From the NCBI RefSeq assembly GCF_001995175.1, contig NZ_MUKN01000008.1:1-64000 (forward strand): DNA of 64,000 nt. The letters run 5' to 3'. A program made the position numbers and the translations under genes. The notes beneath the pieces were generated by a model, which worked only from the letters and a program-made list of their open reading frames with translations, was not told the origin of the DNA and did no database searches. Below, piece after piece: positions 8,524 to 18,835 of this stretch (the first letter of the stretch is position 1; each line of letters begins with the position of its first letter). This DNA is from Rathayibacter rhapontici. GTDB lineage: Bacteria > Actinomycetota > Actinomycetes > Actinomycetales > Microbacteriaceae.

Positions 8524-11500
8524 ATGTCGATCCTCCCCCGCCCGGACCGTTCACCCGGCCGCGACGCCCGCGCGTCGCGCCGACACCGAGGGGGTGGACG
8601 TCGACTGCTCGCGCTCGGAGCGCTCGGCGCGCTCCTCGGCACCGCCGTCGTCCCCGCTCCGTCGGCCGAGGCGGCTCCCACCGTCCAGGCCGTCTCGGTC
8701 ACCGGCGCCGACGTCGCGGCCGCCGCCCAGAGCCGCAACGCCCTGACCTTCAAGGGCTTCGGGATCCTCTCGGCGAACTCGACCAGCGCGCTGCTGCTGG
8801 ACTACAAGTCGCAGCACCCCGAGAAGTACTGGGAGCTGCTCGAGACGCTCTTCGGCGGCGCGCACCCGATCATGACCACGGTCAAGATCGAGATGGGCAA
8901 CGACCGCAACACCTCGACCGGGCCCAATCCCTCCACGATGCGCTCGCGCGACGAGTACCCGAACGTGCTCCGCGAGCCCGGCTTCCAGCTCGCCGCCGAC
9001 GCGCAGAAGGTCGCGGAGGGCGACGTGCACGTCAGCCTGCTGCGCTGGAGCCGCCCGACGTGGGTGACGAGCGACGCCGACCAGTACGTCTGGTTCAAGA
9101 ACTCGGTCCTCGCCGCGTACCGCGAGTACGGGGTCATGGTCGACTCGATCAACCCGGACACGAACGAGACCACGAATCCGAACCTGAACCTCTACAAGAC
9201 GTTCTCGGGCTGGCTCCGCGGCGACAGCACGGGCTACGTGAGCGCGAGCGCCGGCGACCCGAGCAGCGGATTCGCCTCCGAGACCGAGAAGGACCTCTAC
9301 CGCTCGATCAGGACGGTCGCGGCCGACACCGTCGGCACCCCGCCGACGTCGTTCGGCGACGCGCTCAACTCGCCGACCGACTCCTCCCTCCGCGACGCCG
9401 TCGACGTCGTCGGGTTCCACTACTCCACCGCCGACGACGCCAACGGGAACCTGAAGAAGTTCGCGCAGACGTACGACAAGGAGATCTGGAACTCGGAGGG
9501 TCAGGCCACGTTCTCGAACTCGGCCGACCGCCCGAACAACACCAACGCCGACGGCCAGGGCGGCACGGGCACCGGCATGGGCGGGGCGAACGGCCCGCTC
9601 GAGATGAGCAACTGGGTCACTTCGGGCTTCGCCAAGTCGCTGCGGACGCTCAACATCTTCCAGCCCGCGATCGGCTCGTTCTACGACGGCTTCCAGTACT
9701 CCTCGAAGGAGCTCGTCAGCGCCCGCGACCCGTGGTCGGGCTGGCTCTACTACGACGGCGGACTCGCCGCTGTCGAGCAGTACACGCAGTTCGCCGAGCT
9801 CGGCTGGGAGAACGAGGACAACACCGCCGGCATCTGGCGCGGGATCCCGCAGGCCTCCGGCAGCGCCCTCGGCGGCGGCAACCCGCCCAGCGGCGCCTCG
9901 ACCGGAGCGTCCTCGTACACGACGCTCGCCGCTCCCGACGGGTCGGACTTCTCGACCGTGATGGTCAACGACAGCCCGTTCCCGAAGACGTACTCGATCA
10001 CCGCGAGCGGTCTGCAGCTCGGGTCGGACGCGACGATGGAGGTCTGGGAGACCCGTGCGGCCGACGCCGGCGAGGCCTACGACGCCAACTACGTCGTGCC
10101 TGTGCAGGAGCTCGCCGCCGACGCGGGCGGCACCTGGACGGTGACCGTGAAGCCCTGGTCGACCGCGACCGCGACGACGCTCGACCACGCTTCGGCGGCG
10201 GCCGACGGGTCGCTGACCGCGCGGGACGGCTACGGATCGCAGCTCCCGACCGCGCCGGAGTACACCGCTCCGGGCGGCGGCCGCGACGTCCTCGACACCG
10301 ACGCGACCGGAGCCGTGAACGGCGTCACGACCGACGCGACGCTCTACGCCGACGACTTCGACTACTCCGGAGCGCCCGCGATCCAGGACTACGACCCCGC
10401 CACCGGTGCGCTGTCGCCGTCCGACGAGAGCTTCCTCGGCAGCCGCGGCGCGAAGACGAAGCCCGCGGGCACGCCGAACGTGCAGCCCGAGGACGACGGA
10501 GCGATCCCGCGCTACACGAACGACACCAACGGCGCGTTCGAGTCGGTGGCCACCGGCGACCCGGTCCGCGACCGCGTGCTGCGCCAGCAGATCGGCACCG
10601 GCATGAACGGCAGCGCCTGGAACCAGGGCGACCCCAAGACGACCATCGGGGACTACCGCTGGGCGAACTACCGCGCCTCCGTCGACGTGCTGTTCGAGGC
10701 CGGAGGGACGCCCTATGCGACCCTCGGCGCCCGCGAGCAGGGCGGCACGGCCAACGGCTCGAACGTCTCGGCGGCCGAGCTGAAGGTCGACGCGACCGGC
10801 GCCTGGAGCCTGCTGCGCTACGGCACCGCCGTCGCCTCGGGCAGGGCCTCCGACACTCCGGCCACGGCCTTCAAGTCGGGCACCGGCGTCTGGAACACCC
10901 TCGCCGTCCAGGTGGCCGGCAGCGTGTACACCGCCTACCTCAACGGCGTGCAGATCACCTCGTACACGGACGCGGCGCCGCAGGCGGCCGGTCGCGTGCA
11001 GCTCGGCTCCGCGTTCGCCTTCACGCAGTTCGACGACCTGCGGATCGAGCGCGTCCCCGGGTTCACGCCGTACTACACGACCGTGATCGACGGCATGCAC
11101 CAGACCAGCTGGGCCGACGTCTCGACCCCGGTGCTGCGCTTCGACTCGAAGTGGACGCACGTGAACGGCCAGGGCATGTTCGAGTGGCAGCGCACCGCCT
11201 CCAAGAGCACGGGCAGGGGAGCGTCGCTGACCTACACCTTCACGGGGACGGGCATCGACGTGCTGGGCTCGAACGACGGCTCGGCCCGACTGGACGCGAT
11301 CGTCGACGGCGTGCAGGTGGTGGCGAACGCGCCGACCTGGGCGGCCGGCAGCGAGCGCACCACCTTCACCCTCCGCGGCCTGCCCGCCGGGGAGCACACG
11401 GTGACCCTCCGCACGGCGAACGACGCGGTGCTGAACGTCGACGCCGTCGGCATCGTGCCGGCCGGCACCGACTCCGGCGCGTCGACACCGCCGCACTGCG

Positions 11501-13412
11501 GGCGGCGCTCGCCACCGCCGACGGGTTCGTGCAGTCGGAGTGGACCCCGCAGACGTGGGCGCCGTTCGCGAGCATCCGCGAGACGGCCCGCGCGGCCGTC
11601 GCCGGACCCGCCGCGGTCGGCCTCGATGCGGAGGGAGCGGCCGCGCAGGTCGCCCGCCTCGCCGACTCCGCTGCCCGGCTCGTGCCGGAGGGGGTCAGCA
11701 GCGACGTCCGCGACCTCGGTCTCGCATCCCGCACCAGGGCCGAGGGACTGCCGGCGACGCTGGTCCTCGACGGAGCCGAGCGGGCGATCACGTGGGACGC
11801 GAGCGCGGCGCAGGCGCTCGCCACCGCGGCGGAGCTCGGCACGGCGACCGTCACCGGCCGCACCACCGAGAAGGTCGCCTCGACCGGCGTCTTCCAGCGC
11901 GTCACCCTGGCGCTGCTCGTCACTCCGGCCGACCTGCGCTACTTCATCGACTCCGGCGCCACCGGCACGGGCACCCCGTCCGCGTACTCCGCGGTGAAGA
12001 CGGCCCAGCCGGGCGTCCTGAACGGCGCGGCCGACCAGAAGTGGGACGGCAGCACCGCCGGCAGCACCTGGGGCTACTCGACGACCTCCACCGGAGCCGT
12101 CGCCGGGGGCACCGCCGCCGACTGGGGCTCGTCCTACGTCCCGGCCGACTTCAACCGGCCGGTCGTCTACCACCTGACCCTGCCCGCGGGCACGTACGAG
12201 GTGACGACGGTCCAGGCGCCGCGACCCGGGCTCACCACGAACATCGCGTCGACGGTCACCGCCGGCGGCACCTCCAAGCGGGTCGCCGCGGTCTCGACGG
12301 GAGCGGCGACGCCGATCTCGCAGCAGGTGACGCTGACGGCCCCCGGAGTGGTGGACGTGGCTCTGGGAACGGACGGCACCTCGGGCTACAACGCGCGACT
12401 CGCCCTGGTGACCGTGCGCAGCGTGCCCCGCGACGTCGGCTTCCAGGGGGCGCTCAGCACCACGGCGGCCCTGCCCGCGACGGTCGTCCTCGACGGCGCG
12501 GCCACTCCGGTCACCTGGAGCGCCGACTCCGTCGCCGCGACCCGCACCCCCTACGAGGCGCTGACGGCGCGCGGCACGACCGCGGGCGGCGGCATCGTCG
12601 TCGCGAAGTTCGAGATCGTGCCCGACTCGCTCGTGTACTGGATCGACTCCGGCACCGCGGCGACCTCCTCGCCGCAGTACGCCGCGGTGAGCGGGTCGGT
12701 CCCGGGCCTGCGCAACGCCGTGTCGGACCGGGCCTCGACCGCCGCCGACCAGTGGGGCTACGTCGCCGACGGCACCCGAGTGAAGGCCGGCACGGACGTA
12801 AACGACAAGTACTCGACCGGGCTGTACCAGGACACGACGCTGCAGGTGTACCGACTGCCGCTCGAGGCCGGGACCTACACGCTCACGGGCGGGTTCACGG
12901 AGTGGTGGGGGATGAACCGCACCCTCAACCACACGGTCACGGCCGGTGGTCAGGAGCTGGCGAAGGGCAACGTGCCGCTCTCGGCCACCACGCCCCGGCT
13001 CTCCGGAGACCTGACCTTCACGCTCGCGCGGGCGGGCACCGTGGAGTACCGCATCACCAACGAGGGGGCGGGGAGCGAGAAGCCCGTCGTCTCGTGGGTC
13101 GCGGTCGCGGCGGTGCCGTCGCCGCTGCCGGACCTGGGCCTGAAGGTCCAGAACCGGTGCGTCGCGGGCAAGGTCGTGCTGACGGTCACGGCGACCAACA
13201 CGGCCGACGTGCCGGTGGACGTCGCGATGACCTCCGCCTTCGGCGCCAAGTCGTTCACGGCGGTCGCTCCGGGCAAGAGCGCGGTGGCGGCGCTGACGAC
13301 GCGCTCGGCGAGCACTGCGGCGGGCACGGTGGGAGTCGCGGTCTCCGCGACGATCGACGGCAAGCCGGTCACGAATCAGCAGTCGATCGACCACCCCGCC
13401 TTCCGCTGCTGA
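8524..13412 (+). CDS. Large secreted GH59-like glycosidase, multidomain (one apparent frameshift)
   Basis: Secreted protein of about 1,629 residues. A signal peptide with an arginine-rich start ends near residue 50 (PSAEA). Residues 60 to about 560 resemble GH59 galactosidases: GFGILSANSTSALLLDY, VKIEMGNDRNTS, a candidate acid/base Glu in NPDTNETTN (about 216) and a candidate nucleophile Glu in WNSEGQATFSN (about 325). A concanavalin-like module follows (about 620-850), then a CBM-like module near 880-980. The frame is lost near 11480; past it come two similar modules with YFIDSG and YWIDSG, and a C-terminal immunoglobulin-like domain. It likely releases galactose from a polysaccharide. GH30/GH79-like alternatives are possible. 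Confidence 0.65.
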
Positions 13413-13490
13413 GCGGACCGCCCTGACGGGGGCGTCCCGGGACCCGCGCCGTTCATCGGCGGTGGGTCTCGGGGCGCCCCTTCGGCGGTG

Positions 13491-13530
13491 GTGGGTCTCG
13501 ATACGCCCCTGCGGGGCTGCTCGACCAGCA
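13491..13530. repeat. Copy of the intergenic hairpin repeat
   Basis: GTGGGTCTCGATACGCCCCT continuing GCGGGGCTGCTCGACCAGCA, nearly identical to the copy at 3880-3920. A decayed half copy (GTGGGTCTCGGGGCGCCCC) sits just before, from 13472. It lies between two converging genes. Confidence 0.8.
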
Positions 13531-13551
13531 GGCCGGGGCCACGCCGGGCGT

Positions 13552-13617
13552 GAGGGAACCCCGGAACGTCGAGGGAGCCTGCGCGAGCAGGCTCCCTCGA
13601 CCGTCCGGGGTTCCCTC
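13552..13617. terminator. Long two-segment bidirectional terminator
   Basis: GAGGGAACCCCGGA (13552-13565) pairs perfectly with 13604-13617, and TCGAGGGAGCCTGC (13569-13582) pairs perfectly with 13587-13600, leaving a GCGA tetraloop and a 3 x 3 internal mismatch. The 66-base stem lies between two converging units, the secreted glycosidase and the uronate operon, and would terminate both. Confidence 0.85.
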
Positions 13618-13629
13618 GTGGGCGAGCGG

Positions 13630-14265
13630 CTAGGCGGTTCGGGCGAGGAGGGCGCCCATGAGGTCGAGCTGGGCCGGGTCCTCGAGGGCGGAGCCGACGG
13701 CGGCGACGCGGACGCCCGCGTCGAGGTACTCCTGCAGGTTGCGGGCGTCGAGGCCGCCGGTCGCGACGAAGCGCACGCCCGGGAACGGGCCGCGCATGTG
13801 CGCGAACCAGCCGGAGCCGAGCCAGGTGGCGGGGAACGCCTTCACCCAGGTGAGCCCGAGCGAGACCGCCTGCTGCACCTCCGAGGGCGTGGCCACTCCG
13901 GGGAGCAGCGGCAGTCCCTCCGCCTCGGCCGCGGCCACGATCAGCGGGTCGAGCCCCGGCGAGACCAGGTAGCCGGCCCCCGCCGCGCGCGACATCGGGA
14001 CCTGCTCGGCGCGCAGGATCGTGCCCGCGCCGACGGTCTTGCCGCGCTCGGCGCCCAGGCGCGCGACCTCGCGCAGGGCGATCTCGTCCTCCGGGGTCTG
14101 CAACGGCACCTCGACGGAGTCGATGCCGAGGTCCCACGCGGTCGTCGCGAGCGCGATCGAGCGCTCCACGCCCATCCCGCGGAGGATCGCCATCAGCGGT
14201 GCTCCCGCGAAGACGGTGTCGAAGGTCTCGGCCCACTCGGTGGCGGGTGCGGTCACGGTGGTCAT
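13630..14265 (-). CDS. kdgA: 2-keto-3-deoxy-6-phosphogluconate aldolase
   Basis: Class I aldolase of 211 residues that splits KDPG into pyruvate and glyceraldehyde 3-phosphate, the last step of the uronate route encoded upstream. Visible features are the PLMAILRGM strand, VEVPLQTPEDE with the catalytic glutamate, GAGTILRAEQ, and the Schiff-base lysine in WVKAFPA. Its start overlaps the kinase stop (ATGA). It is the last gene of the operon before the strong terminator at 13552-13617. A hydroxyglutarate aldolase activity is also common in this family. Confidence 0.92.
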   Translation of the reverse strand: MTTVTAPATEWAETFDTVFAGAPLMAILRGMGVERSIALATTAWDLGIDSVEVPLQTPEDEIALREVARLGAERGKTVGAGTILRAEQVPMSRAAGAGYLVSPGLDPLIVAAAEAEGLPLLPGVATPSEVQQAVSLGLTWVKAFPATWLGSGWFAHMRGPFPGVRFVATGGLDARNLQEYLDAGVRVAAVGSALEDPAQLDLMGALLARTA

Positions 14266-15172
14266 CGTGCGGTCCTCTCGTCGACGGAGTCGCCCGACAG
14301 GGCGAGGGTGAGTGCGGCGCGGTCGTGCCCGCTGCGCAGGCGCTCGCCGAGGTCGGCGCCGAGCATCCGGGCCACGAGGTAGCCGCCGGCGAAGGCGTCG
14401 CCCGCGCCGACGGCGTCGAGCACCTCGACCTCGTGCGACGGCTCGAAGACCGTCTCGGAGCCCGAGAACACGGTCGCTCCGATGTGGCCGTCCTTGACCA
14501 CGAGCTCCGCGACATCGGGGAGCAGCGCGCGGACGTCGCCGCGGTCGGCGTGCCCCAGAGGGTCTCGGCCTCGTCGCGGCCGACCAAGACGACGTCGGCG
14601 AGGCGGGCGAGGTCGGCGAGCGCGGGAGCGGCGTCCTCGGCGCTCCACAGGGCCGCGCGGTGGTTCACGTCGACACTCACGGGGATCCCGAGCTCGCGGG
14701 CGCGCAGGGCGGCGCGGCGGAGGAACCGGTCGGCCGGCTCCGAGAGCGCGGCGGTGATGCCCGAGAGGTGCAGGAGCGCGACCCCGTCGAACGGCGCCGC
14801 GTCGGCGTCCGCCTCGTCGAGGCGGGAGGCGGCCGAGCCCGAGCGGTAGTAGACGACGCCCCGCCCCGGGTCCTTCACGTACAGCCCGGTCGGGTGCTCC
14901 GGATCGGCGACCACGGAGGAGACGTCGATGCCGCGGGCGGACAGCTGCCGCAGCACGCGCTCGCCGAGCGCATCCGCTCCGAGCCGGCTGTGCCAGCGGG
15001 CGGGCACTCCGAGGGCCGCCGCGTGCGCGAGCACGTTCGACTCGGCGCCGCCGGCGTCGACGAGGAACCCGTCCGCCTGCACCACCGAGCCGTCCGTCGG
15101 CACGACCACGGCCATGGTCTCGCCCATGGCCAGCAGCACGCCGCGCGCCGCGGCCGCTCCCGACGAGCTCAC
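14262..15172 (-). CDS. kdgK: 2-keto-3-deoxygluconate kinase, PfkB family (one apparent frameshift)
   Basis: PfkB-family sugar kinase expected to phosphorylate KDG at O-6. The N-terminal part has GETMAVVVP and the GGAESNVLAHAAALG sugar-binding segment; the C-terminal part has the catalytic VGAGDAFAGGYLVARM motif. The frame changes at 14553-14556, where a run of four C appears one short; with one base added it encodes 303 residues, the usual size. The GTG start overlaps the kduI stop (GTGA). Operon context between kduI and kdgA supports KDG as substrate, though PfkB specificity cannot be read from sequence alone. Confidence 0.87.
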
Positions 15173-15993
15173 GCCAGGTCGGCGACCGGCGCCGGATCCA
15201 TGTCGTCGAAGGCCTGGTTCTCGCCGGCCATCGCCCAGACGAACGAGTACGCCGCGGTGCCGACTCCGGAGTGCAGCGACCAGCTCGGCGAGATGATCGC
15301 CTGGCGGTCGGCGACCACGAGGTGGCGCGTCTCCTGACGCTCGCCGAGGAGGTGGATGACGCGGGCCTCCTCGGGCAGGTCGAAGTAGAGGTAGCACTCG
15401 GTGCGGCGGTCGTGGGTGTGCGCGGGCATCGTGTTCCACATCGAGCCCTCGTGCAGCGTCGTGACGCCCATGACGATCTGGCAGCTGCGCACGCCGTTCT
15501 CGTGGATGTACTGGTTCAGGGTGCGGCGGTTGCTCGTCGACTGCTCGCCGAGCTCGCGCACGGTGCCCTCGCCCGGCGACACGAGCACGGTCGGGTAGGC
15601 CGTGTGCGCGGGGGCGGAGAAGAGGTAGAACTGCGCGGCTCCGTCGGCGTCCTCGAACGCGACCCGCTCGATCCCGCGGCCCAGGTACAGGCAGGCGCCG
15701 GTGACGAGGGTGTAGGTCTCGCCGTCGGCGGTCACGGTGCCGGTCCCGCCGACGTTGATCACGCCCAGCTCGCGGTGCTCGAGGAAGGTCTCGCTGCGGA
15801 TCTCCTCGTAGCCGGTCAGCTCGAGCCGCTTCCCGGCGGGCATCGCCCCGCCCAGCACGATGCGGTCGTGGTGCGTGTAGACGAGGCGGATCTCGCCCTC
15901 GATGAAGATCTCGGGCACGAGGAAGTGCGAGCGGAGGTCCTCGGTGGTCATCCCGGGGATCTGCGAGGGGTTGGTGGCGTAGCGCTGGTCCAT
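15169..15993 (-). CDS. kduI: 5-dehydro-4-deoxy-D-glucuronate isomerase
   Basis: Cupin-fold metal enzyme that converts 4-deoxy-L-threo-5-hexosulose uronate (the spontaneous product of unsaturated uronic acid) to 3-deoxy-D-glycero-2,5-hexodiulosonate. Of 274 residues, it starts MDQRYATNPSQIPGMTTEDL and carries the metal-binding histidines and glutamate in MPAHTHDRRTECYLYF plus the family end WAMAGENQAFDDMD. I choose the ATG at 15993, preceded by AGGAG at eight bases; the ATG at 16029 overlaps the kduD stop and would add 12 residues. E. coli KduI is 278 residues. Confidence 0.92.
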   Translation of the reverse strand: MDQRYATNPSQIPGMTTEDLRSHFLVPEIFIEGEIRLVYTHHDRIVLGGAMPAGKRLELTGYEEIRSETFLEHRELGVINVGGTGTVTADGETYTLVTGACLYLGRGIERVAFEDADGAAQFYLFSAPAHTAYPTVLVSPGEGTVRELGEQSTSNRRTLNQYIHENGVRSCQIVMGVTTLHEGSMWNTMPAHTHDRRTECYLYFDLPEEARVIHLLGERQETRHLVVADRQAIISPSWSLHSGVGTAAYSFVWAMAGENQAFDDMDPAPVADLA

Positions 15994-16025
15994 GTCGGAG
16001 GCTCCTGGTTCGCGGGTGGGAGGGG

Positions 16026-16789
16026 TCATCGCACGAGCCAGCCGCCGTCGACGGGGAGCACGGTCCCGGTGACGTAGGCCGACGCGTCGGAGGCGAGGAA
16101 GACGAAGGCGCCCTGCAGGTCGGCGGGCAGTCCCCAGCGTCCGGCGGGGATGCGGGCGAGGATCGCGGCGTCGCGCGCGGCGTCGGCGCGCAGGGCCGCG
16201 GTGTTGTCGGTGGCGAGGTAGCCGGGGGCGATCGCGTTGACGGTCACTCCGGAGGCGGCCCACTCGTTGGCGAACGCTTGGTGAGTCCCGCCACGGCGTG
16301 CTTGGAGGCGGTGTACCCGGGCACGGTGATGCCGCCCTGGAACGACAGCATCGACGCGACGCTGATGATCCGGCCGGAGCCCTGCGCGATCATCCGGCGG
16401 CCGGCCGCCTGGGTGAGGTGGAACACCGAGTCGAGGTTCACGCGGAGCACCTCGTCCCAGTCGGAGGCGCTGTGCTCGGCGGCCGGGGCGCGCTTGATGG
16501 TGCCGGCGTTGTTGACGAGCACGTCGATCCGCCCGAGCCCGTCGACGGCCTCGTCGATCGCCGAGTGCAGCTCGGCGGCGCTCGCCGCGGCGAAGTCGCG
16601 GCGGATGAGCACGACGCGGCGGCCGAGCGCCCGGATCGCCTCGGCGGTCCCGGAGGCGTCACCGCGGTCGATCAGGGCGATGTCCGCTCCGGCCTCGGCG
16701 AGGGCCAGGGCGGCTCCGCGGCCGATGCCCTTGCTGGTGCCGGTGACGACGGCGACGCGGCCGTCGAGTCGGAAGCTGTCGAGGATCAT
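16026..16789 (-). CDS. kduD: 2-deoxy-D-gluconate 3-dehydrogenase-type KduD (one apparent frameshift)
   Basis: Short-chain dehydrogenase that reduces the diketo acid made by KduI to 2-keto-3-deoxygluconate. The first part has [10 protein letters not shown] for NAD(P) binding, [12 protein letters not shown], the catalytic serine in [12 protein letters not shown] and [13 protein letters not shown]. The second part, in another frame, has [14 protein letters not shown] and ends [14 protein letters not shown]. The junction at about 16277 needs one extra base (AAG.GCGTTC), giving 254 residues. It overlaps the FAH gene stop by four bases and precedes kduI, so the order follows the pathway. Confidence 0.9.
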
Positions 16790-17637
16790 CGTCCTGCCTT
16801 TCGGAAGAGGGTCGTGAGCGAGCCGAGGCCGTCGACGCGCACGGTGACGGAGTCGCCGTCGGCCAGCGGCCGGTGCGCGGCGAGCGCGTCGGGCAGCTTC
16901 TGCGGGCTGCCGGTCGAGATCACGTCGCCGGGCTCGAGGGTGAGGCCCTCGCTGAGGTGGTGGACGAGCGCCGCCATGGTGAAGACGAGGTCGGCGGTGC
17001 TCTGCGAGACGGTGATCCGCCCCTCCCGCTCCACCTCGACGCGCAGGTCCTGCGGGTCGGGCACGTCGTCGGGGGTGACGAGCCAGGGGCCGAGGGGAGC
17101 GAAGCCGTCGGAGCACTTGCCGAGGGTCCACTGGCTCGAGCGGCCCTGCCAGGTGCGCTCCGAGACGTCGTTCATCAGCGAGTAGCCGCCGATGTGCGCG
17201 GCGGCCTCCTCGAGAGGGATGTCGCGGCCGGCGCGGCCGATCACGAGGGCGATCTCGCCCTCGTAGTCGACGTCGGAGGCGGTGGCTGGCAGGGTCACGG
17301 GGTCGCCGGGCGCCGAGAGCGTGTTGGGCGTCTTCACGAAGACGTCGGGGGTCGTCGGGACCGGCCGGTCCTCTCCTCCGCTGGGCACGTGGCCGCGGTA
17401 GTTGTAGCCGATGCAGAGGATCTTGCCCGGCACGACCGGCGGCAGCAGGCGCAGGGAGTCGAGTCGCGGGAGGTCGTCGCCGGACGCGGCCCCGGCGCGC
17501 TCGCGGGCGTCGGCGAGGAGCGCGTCGTCCGCGAGCAGGTCTGTCACGGGCAGCGCGCCCAGATCGAGCACGCGGTCGCCGTCGACGACGACGCCGGTGC
17601 GGTCGCCGTCGGGCGAGGAGTAGCGGAGGAGTCTCAC
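16786..17637 (-). CDS. Fumarylacetoacetate hydrolase (FAH) family enzyme
   Basis: A 283-residue FAH-superfamily protein. It has the metal-binding layout of the family: ILCIGYNYRGH, FVKTPNTLSAPGD, YEGEIALVIGRAGR, SLMNDVSERTWQ and VISTGSPQKLPDAL. Such enzymes cut or isomerise beta-diketones and 2-keto acids. It is translated from a GTG that overlaps the GH88 stop and overlaps kduD downstream, so it is an integral member of the uronate operon. The standard KduI-KduD-KdgK-KdgA route needs no such step, so its job here is open: perhaps hydrolysis of a 2,4-diketo sugar acid, as known for 2,4-diketo-3-deoxy-L-rhamnonate hydrolases. Confidence 0.82.
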   Translation of the reverse strand: MRLLRYSSPDGDRTGVVVDGDRVLDLGALPVTDLLADDALLADARERAGAASGDDLPRLDSLRLLPPVVPGKILCIGYNYRGHVPSGGEDRPVPTTPDVFVKTPNTLSAPGDPVTLPATASDVDYEGEIALVIGRAGRDIPLEEAAAHIGGYSLMNDVSERTWQGRSSQWTLGKCSDGFAPLGPWLVTPDDVPDPQDLRVEVEREGRITVSQSTADLVFTMAALVHHLSEGLTLEPGDVISTGSPQKLPDALAAHRPLADGDSVTVRVDGLGSLTTLFRKAGR

Positions 17638-18812
17638 CAGTAGGGCCGCCATTCCGGTCGCGAGGCGCGCACGAGCGCCTCCAGGTAGAAGTAGTCGCCC
17701 CAGAGGGTGCCCTCGTCGACTCCCACGTCCTTCGGCAGGTCGTAGACGCTGTGCAGCAGGACGGTGTCTGCCGACTCGGGGGTCGCGGGGGCGCAGTGCT
17801 CGATGAGGGCGGCGAGCAGCTCGTGCGCCGACCGGCGCCAGTGCTCGGCGCGCTCCTCGTCGCTCTCGACGGAGGCGAGCTCGAAGAGCCCGCAGACCGC
17901 GATCGCGGCCGCGGAGCTGTCGCGCGGGGCGTCGCTGCCGTCGGTGTAGACGAGGTCCCAGTACGGCACGAGGTCGGCCGGGAGGTGCGCGAGGAAGTAG
18001 TCGGCGCACGCGCGCGACGCCTCCAGCACGGCCGGGTCGCCCGAGACGCGGTGGTTCATCGCGAAGCCGTAGATGCCCCAGGCCTGTCCGCGGGCCCAGC
18101 AGGAGTCGTCGAAGGCGCCCTGCTCGGTGCCGCCGTGCAGCGGCTCCCCGGTCTCGGCGTCCCAGTAGAAGGTGTGGAAGGTCGAGTGGTCCGGGCGGAG
18201 GATGTGCGTGCGCAGCGCCTCGACGTGGCGGCGCACGGCCTCGGCCTTGTGCGCGTCCCCGGTCTGCTCGGCCGCCCAGGTGAGCAGCGGCATGTTCATG
18301 AGGGAGTCGATGATGGTCCGTCCGCGCTGGGCGGGGTCGCGGAGGTCGCCCCAGGCCTGCACGATGCCGGCGTTCTCGAGGAACCGCGTCATCAGCACGT
18401 CGGCGGCGGCCAGGGCGGTCGAGCGGCCCAGCGGGTCCTCGAGCAGCCGCCACGGCGCGACGGCCGAGAGCGTGTAGAGGAAGCCGAGGTCGTGTGTGTC
18501 GAGGTCCTCGCCCTCGTTCAGGCGCCGGGCGAAGTCCTCGAGGTGGCCGGCGGCCGCGCCGCGGAAGACCTCCTCGCCGGTGAGCTCCCACGCGATCCAC
18601 TGCATGCCGGGCCAGAAGCTGGTGGTCCAGCCGCGGTTGGCTCCCGCCGCGAATCCGGCCGTCGCCGGACGCAGCTCGTACCGCCCGTCGGTGGTGGTGT
18701 CGTCCGGATAGGCGCTGCCGAACCGCTCGATCATGCGGCGCACGACCTCGAGCGCATCGCCCAGGGCCTGCTCCGTCGTCGTCCTCGCGGAGGACGGGTG
18801 GGTGGTGGTCAT
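17634..18812 (-). CDS. Unsaturated glucuronyl hydrolase, GH88
   Basis: Cytoplasmic (alpha/alpha)6-barrel enzyme of 392 residues that hydrates and releases a 4,5-unsaturated uronic acid from the non-reducing end of lyase products. The two catalytic aspartates of GH88 are visible: Asp108 in DTHDLGFLYT and Asp169 in TIIDSLMNMPLL, 61 residues apart as in the Bacillus enzyme (Asp88/Asp149). The diagnostic DDSCWARGQAWGIYGFAMN follows. No signal peptide, so oligosaccharides must be imported first. Its stop overlaps the FAH gene. The exact polymer is unknown; GH88 enzymes act on glycosaminoglycan-, gellan-, xanthan- or ulvan-derived fragments, less often pectin fragments. Confidence 0.92.
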   Translation of the reverse strand: MTTTHPSSARTTTEQALGDALEVVRRMIERFGSAYPDDTTTDGRYELRPATAGFAAGANRGWTTSFWPGMQWIAWELTGEEVFRGAAAGHLEDFARRLNEGEDLDTHDLGFLYTLSAVAPWRLLEDPLGRSTALAAADVLMTRFLENAGIVQAWGDLRDPAQRGRTIIDSLMNMPLLTWAAEQTGDAHKAEAVRRHVEALRTHILRPDHSTFHTFYWDAETGEPLHGGTEQGAFDDSCWARGQAWGIYGFAMNHRVSGDPAVLEASRACADYFLAHLPADLVPYWDLVYTDGSDAPRDSSAAAIAVCGLFELASVESDEERAEHWRRSAHELLAALIEHCAPATPESADTVLLHSVYDLPKDVGVDEGTLWGDYFYLEALVRASRPEWRPYW

Positions 18813-18835
18813 GACGGTCTGTCCTTCGTCGTGGC

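Noticed and set aside
9060..11460. Long open frame in another + frame inside the glycosidase gene
   Set aside because: Its sequence is Arg/Pro-rich with no motifs; it is the usual GC-rich shadow. Only its part after ~11480 is real and continues the glycosidase.
8551..11496. 981-residue frame antisense to the glycosidase
   Set aside because: Composition is that of an antisense GC-rich shadow (Arg, Gly, Val), with no domain.
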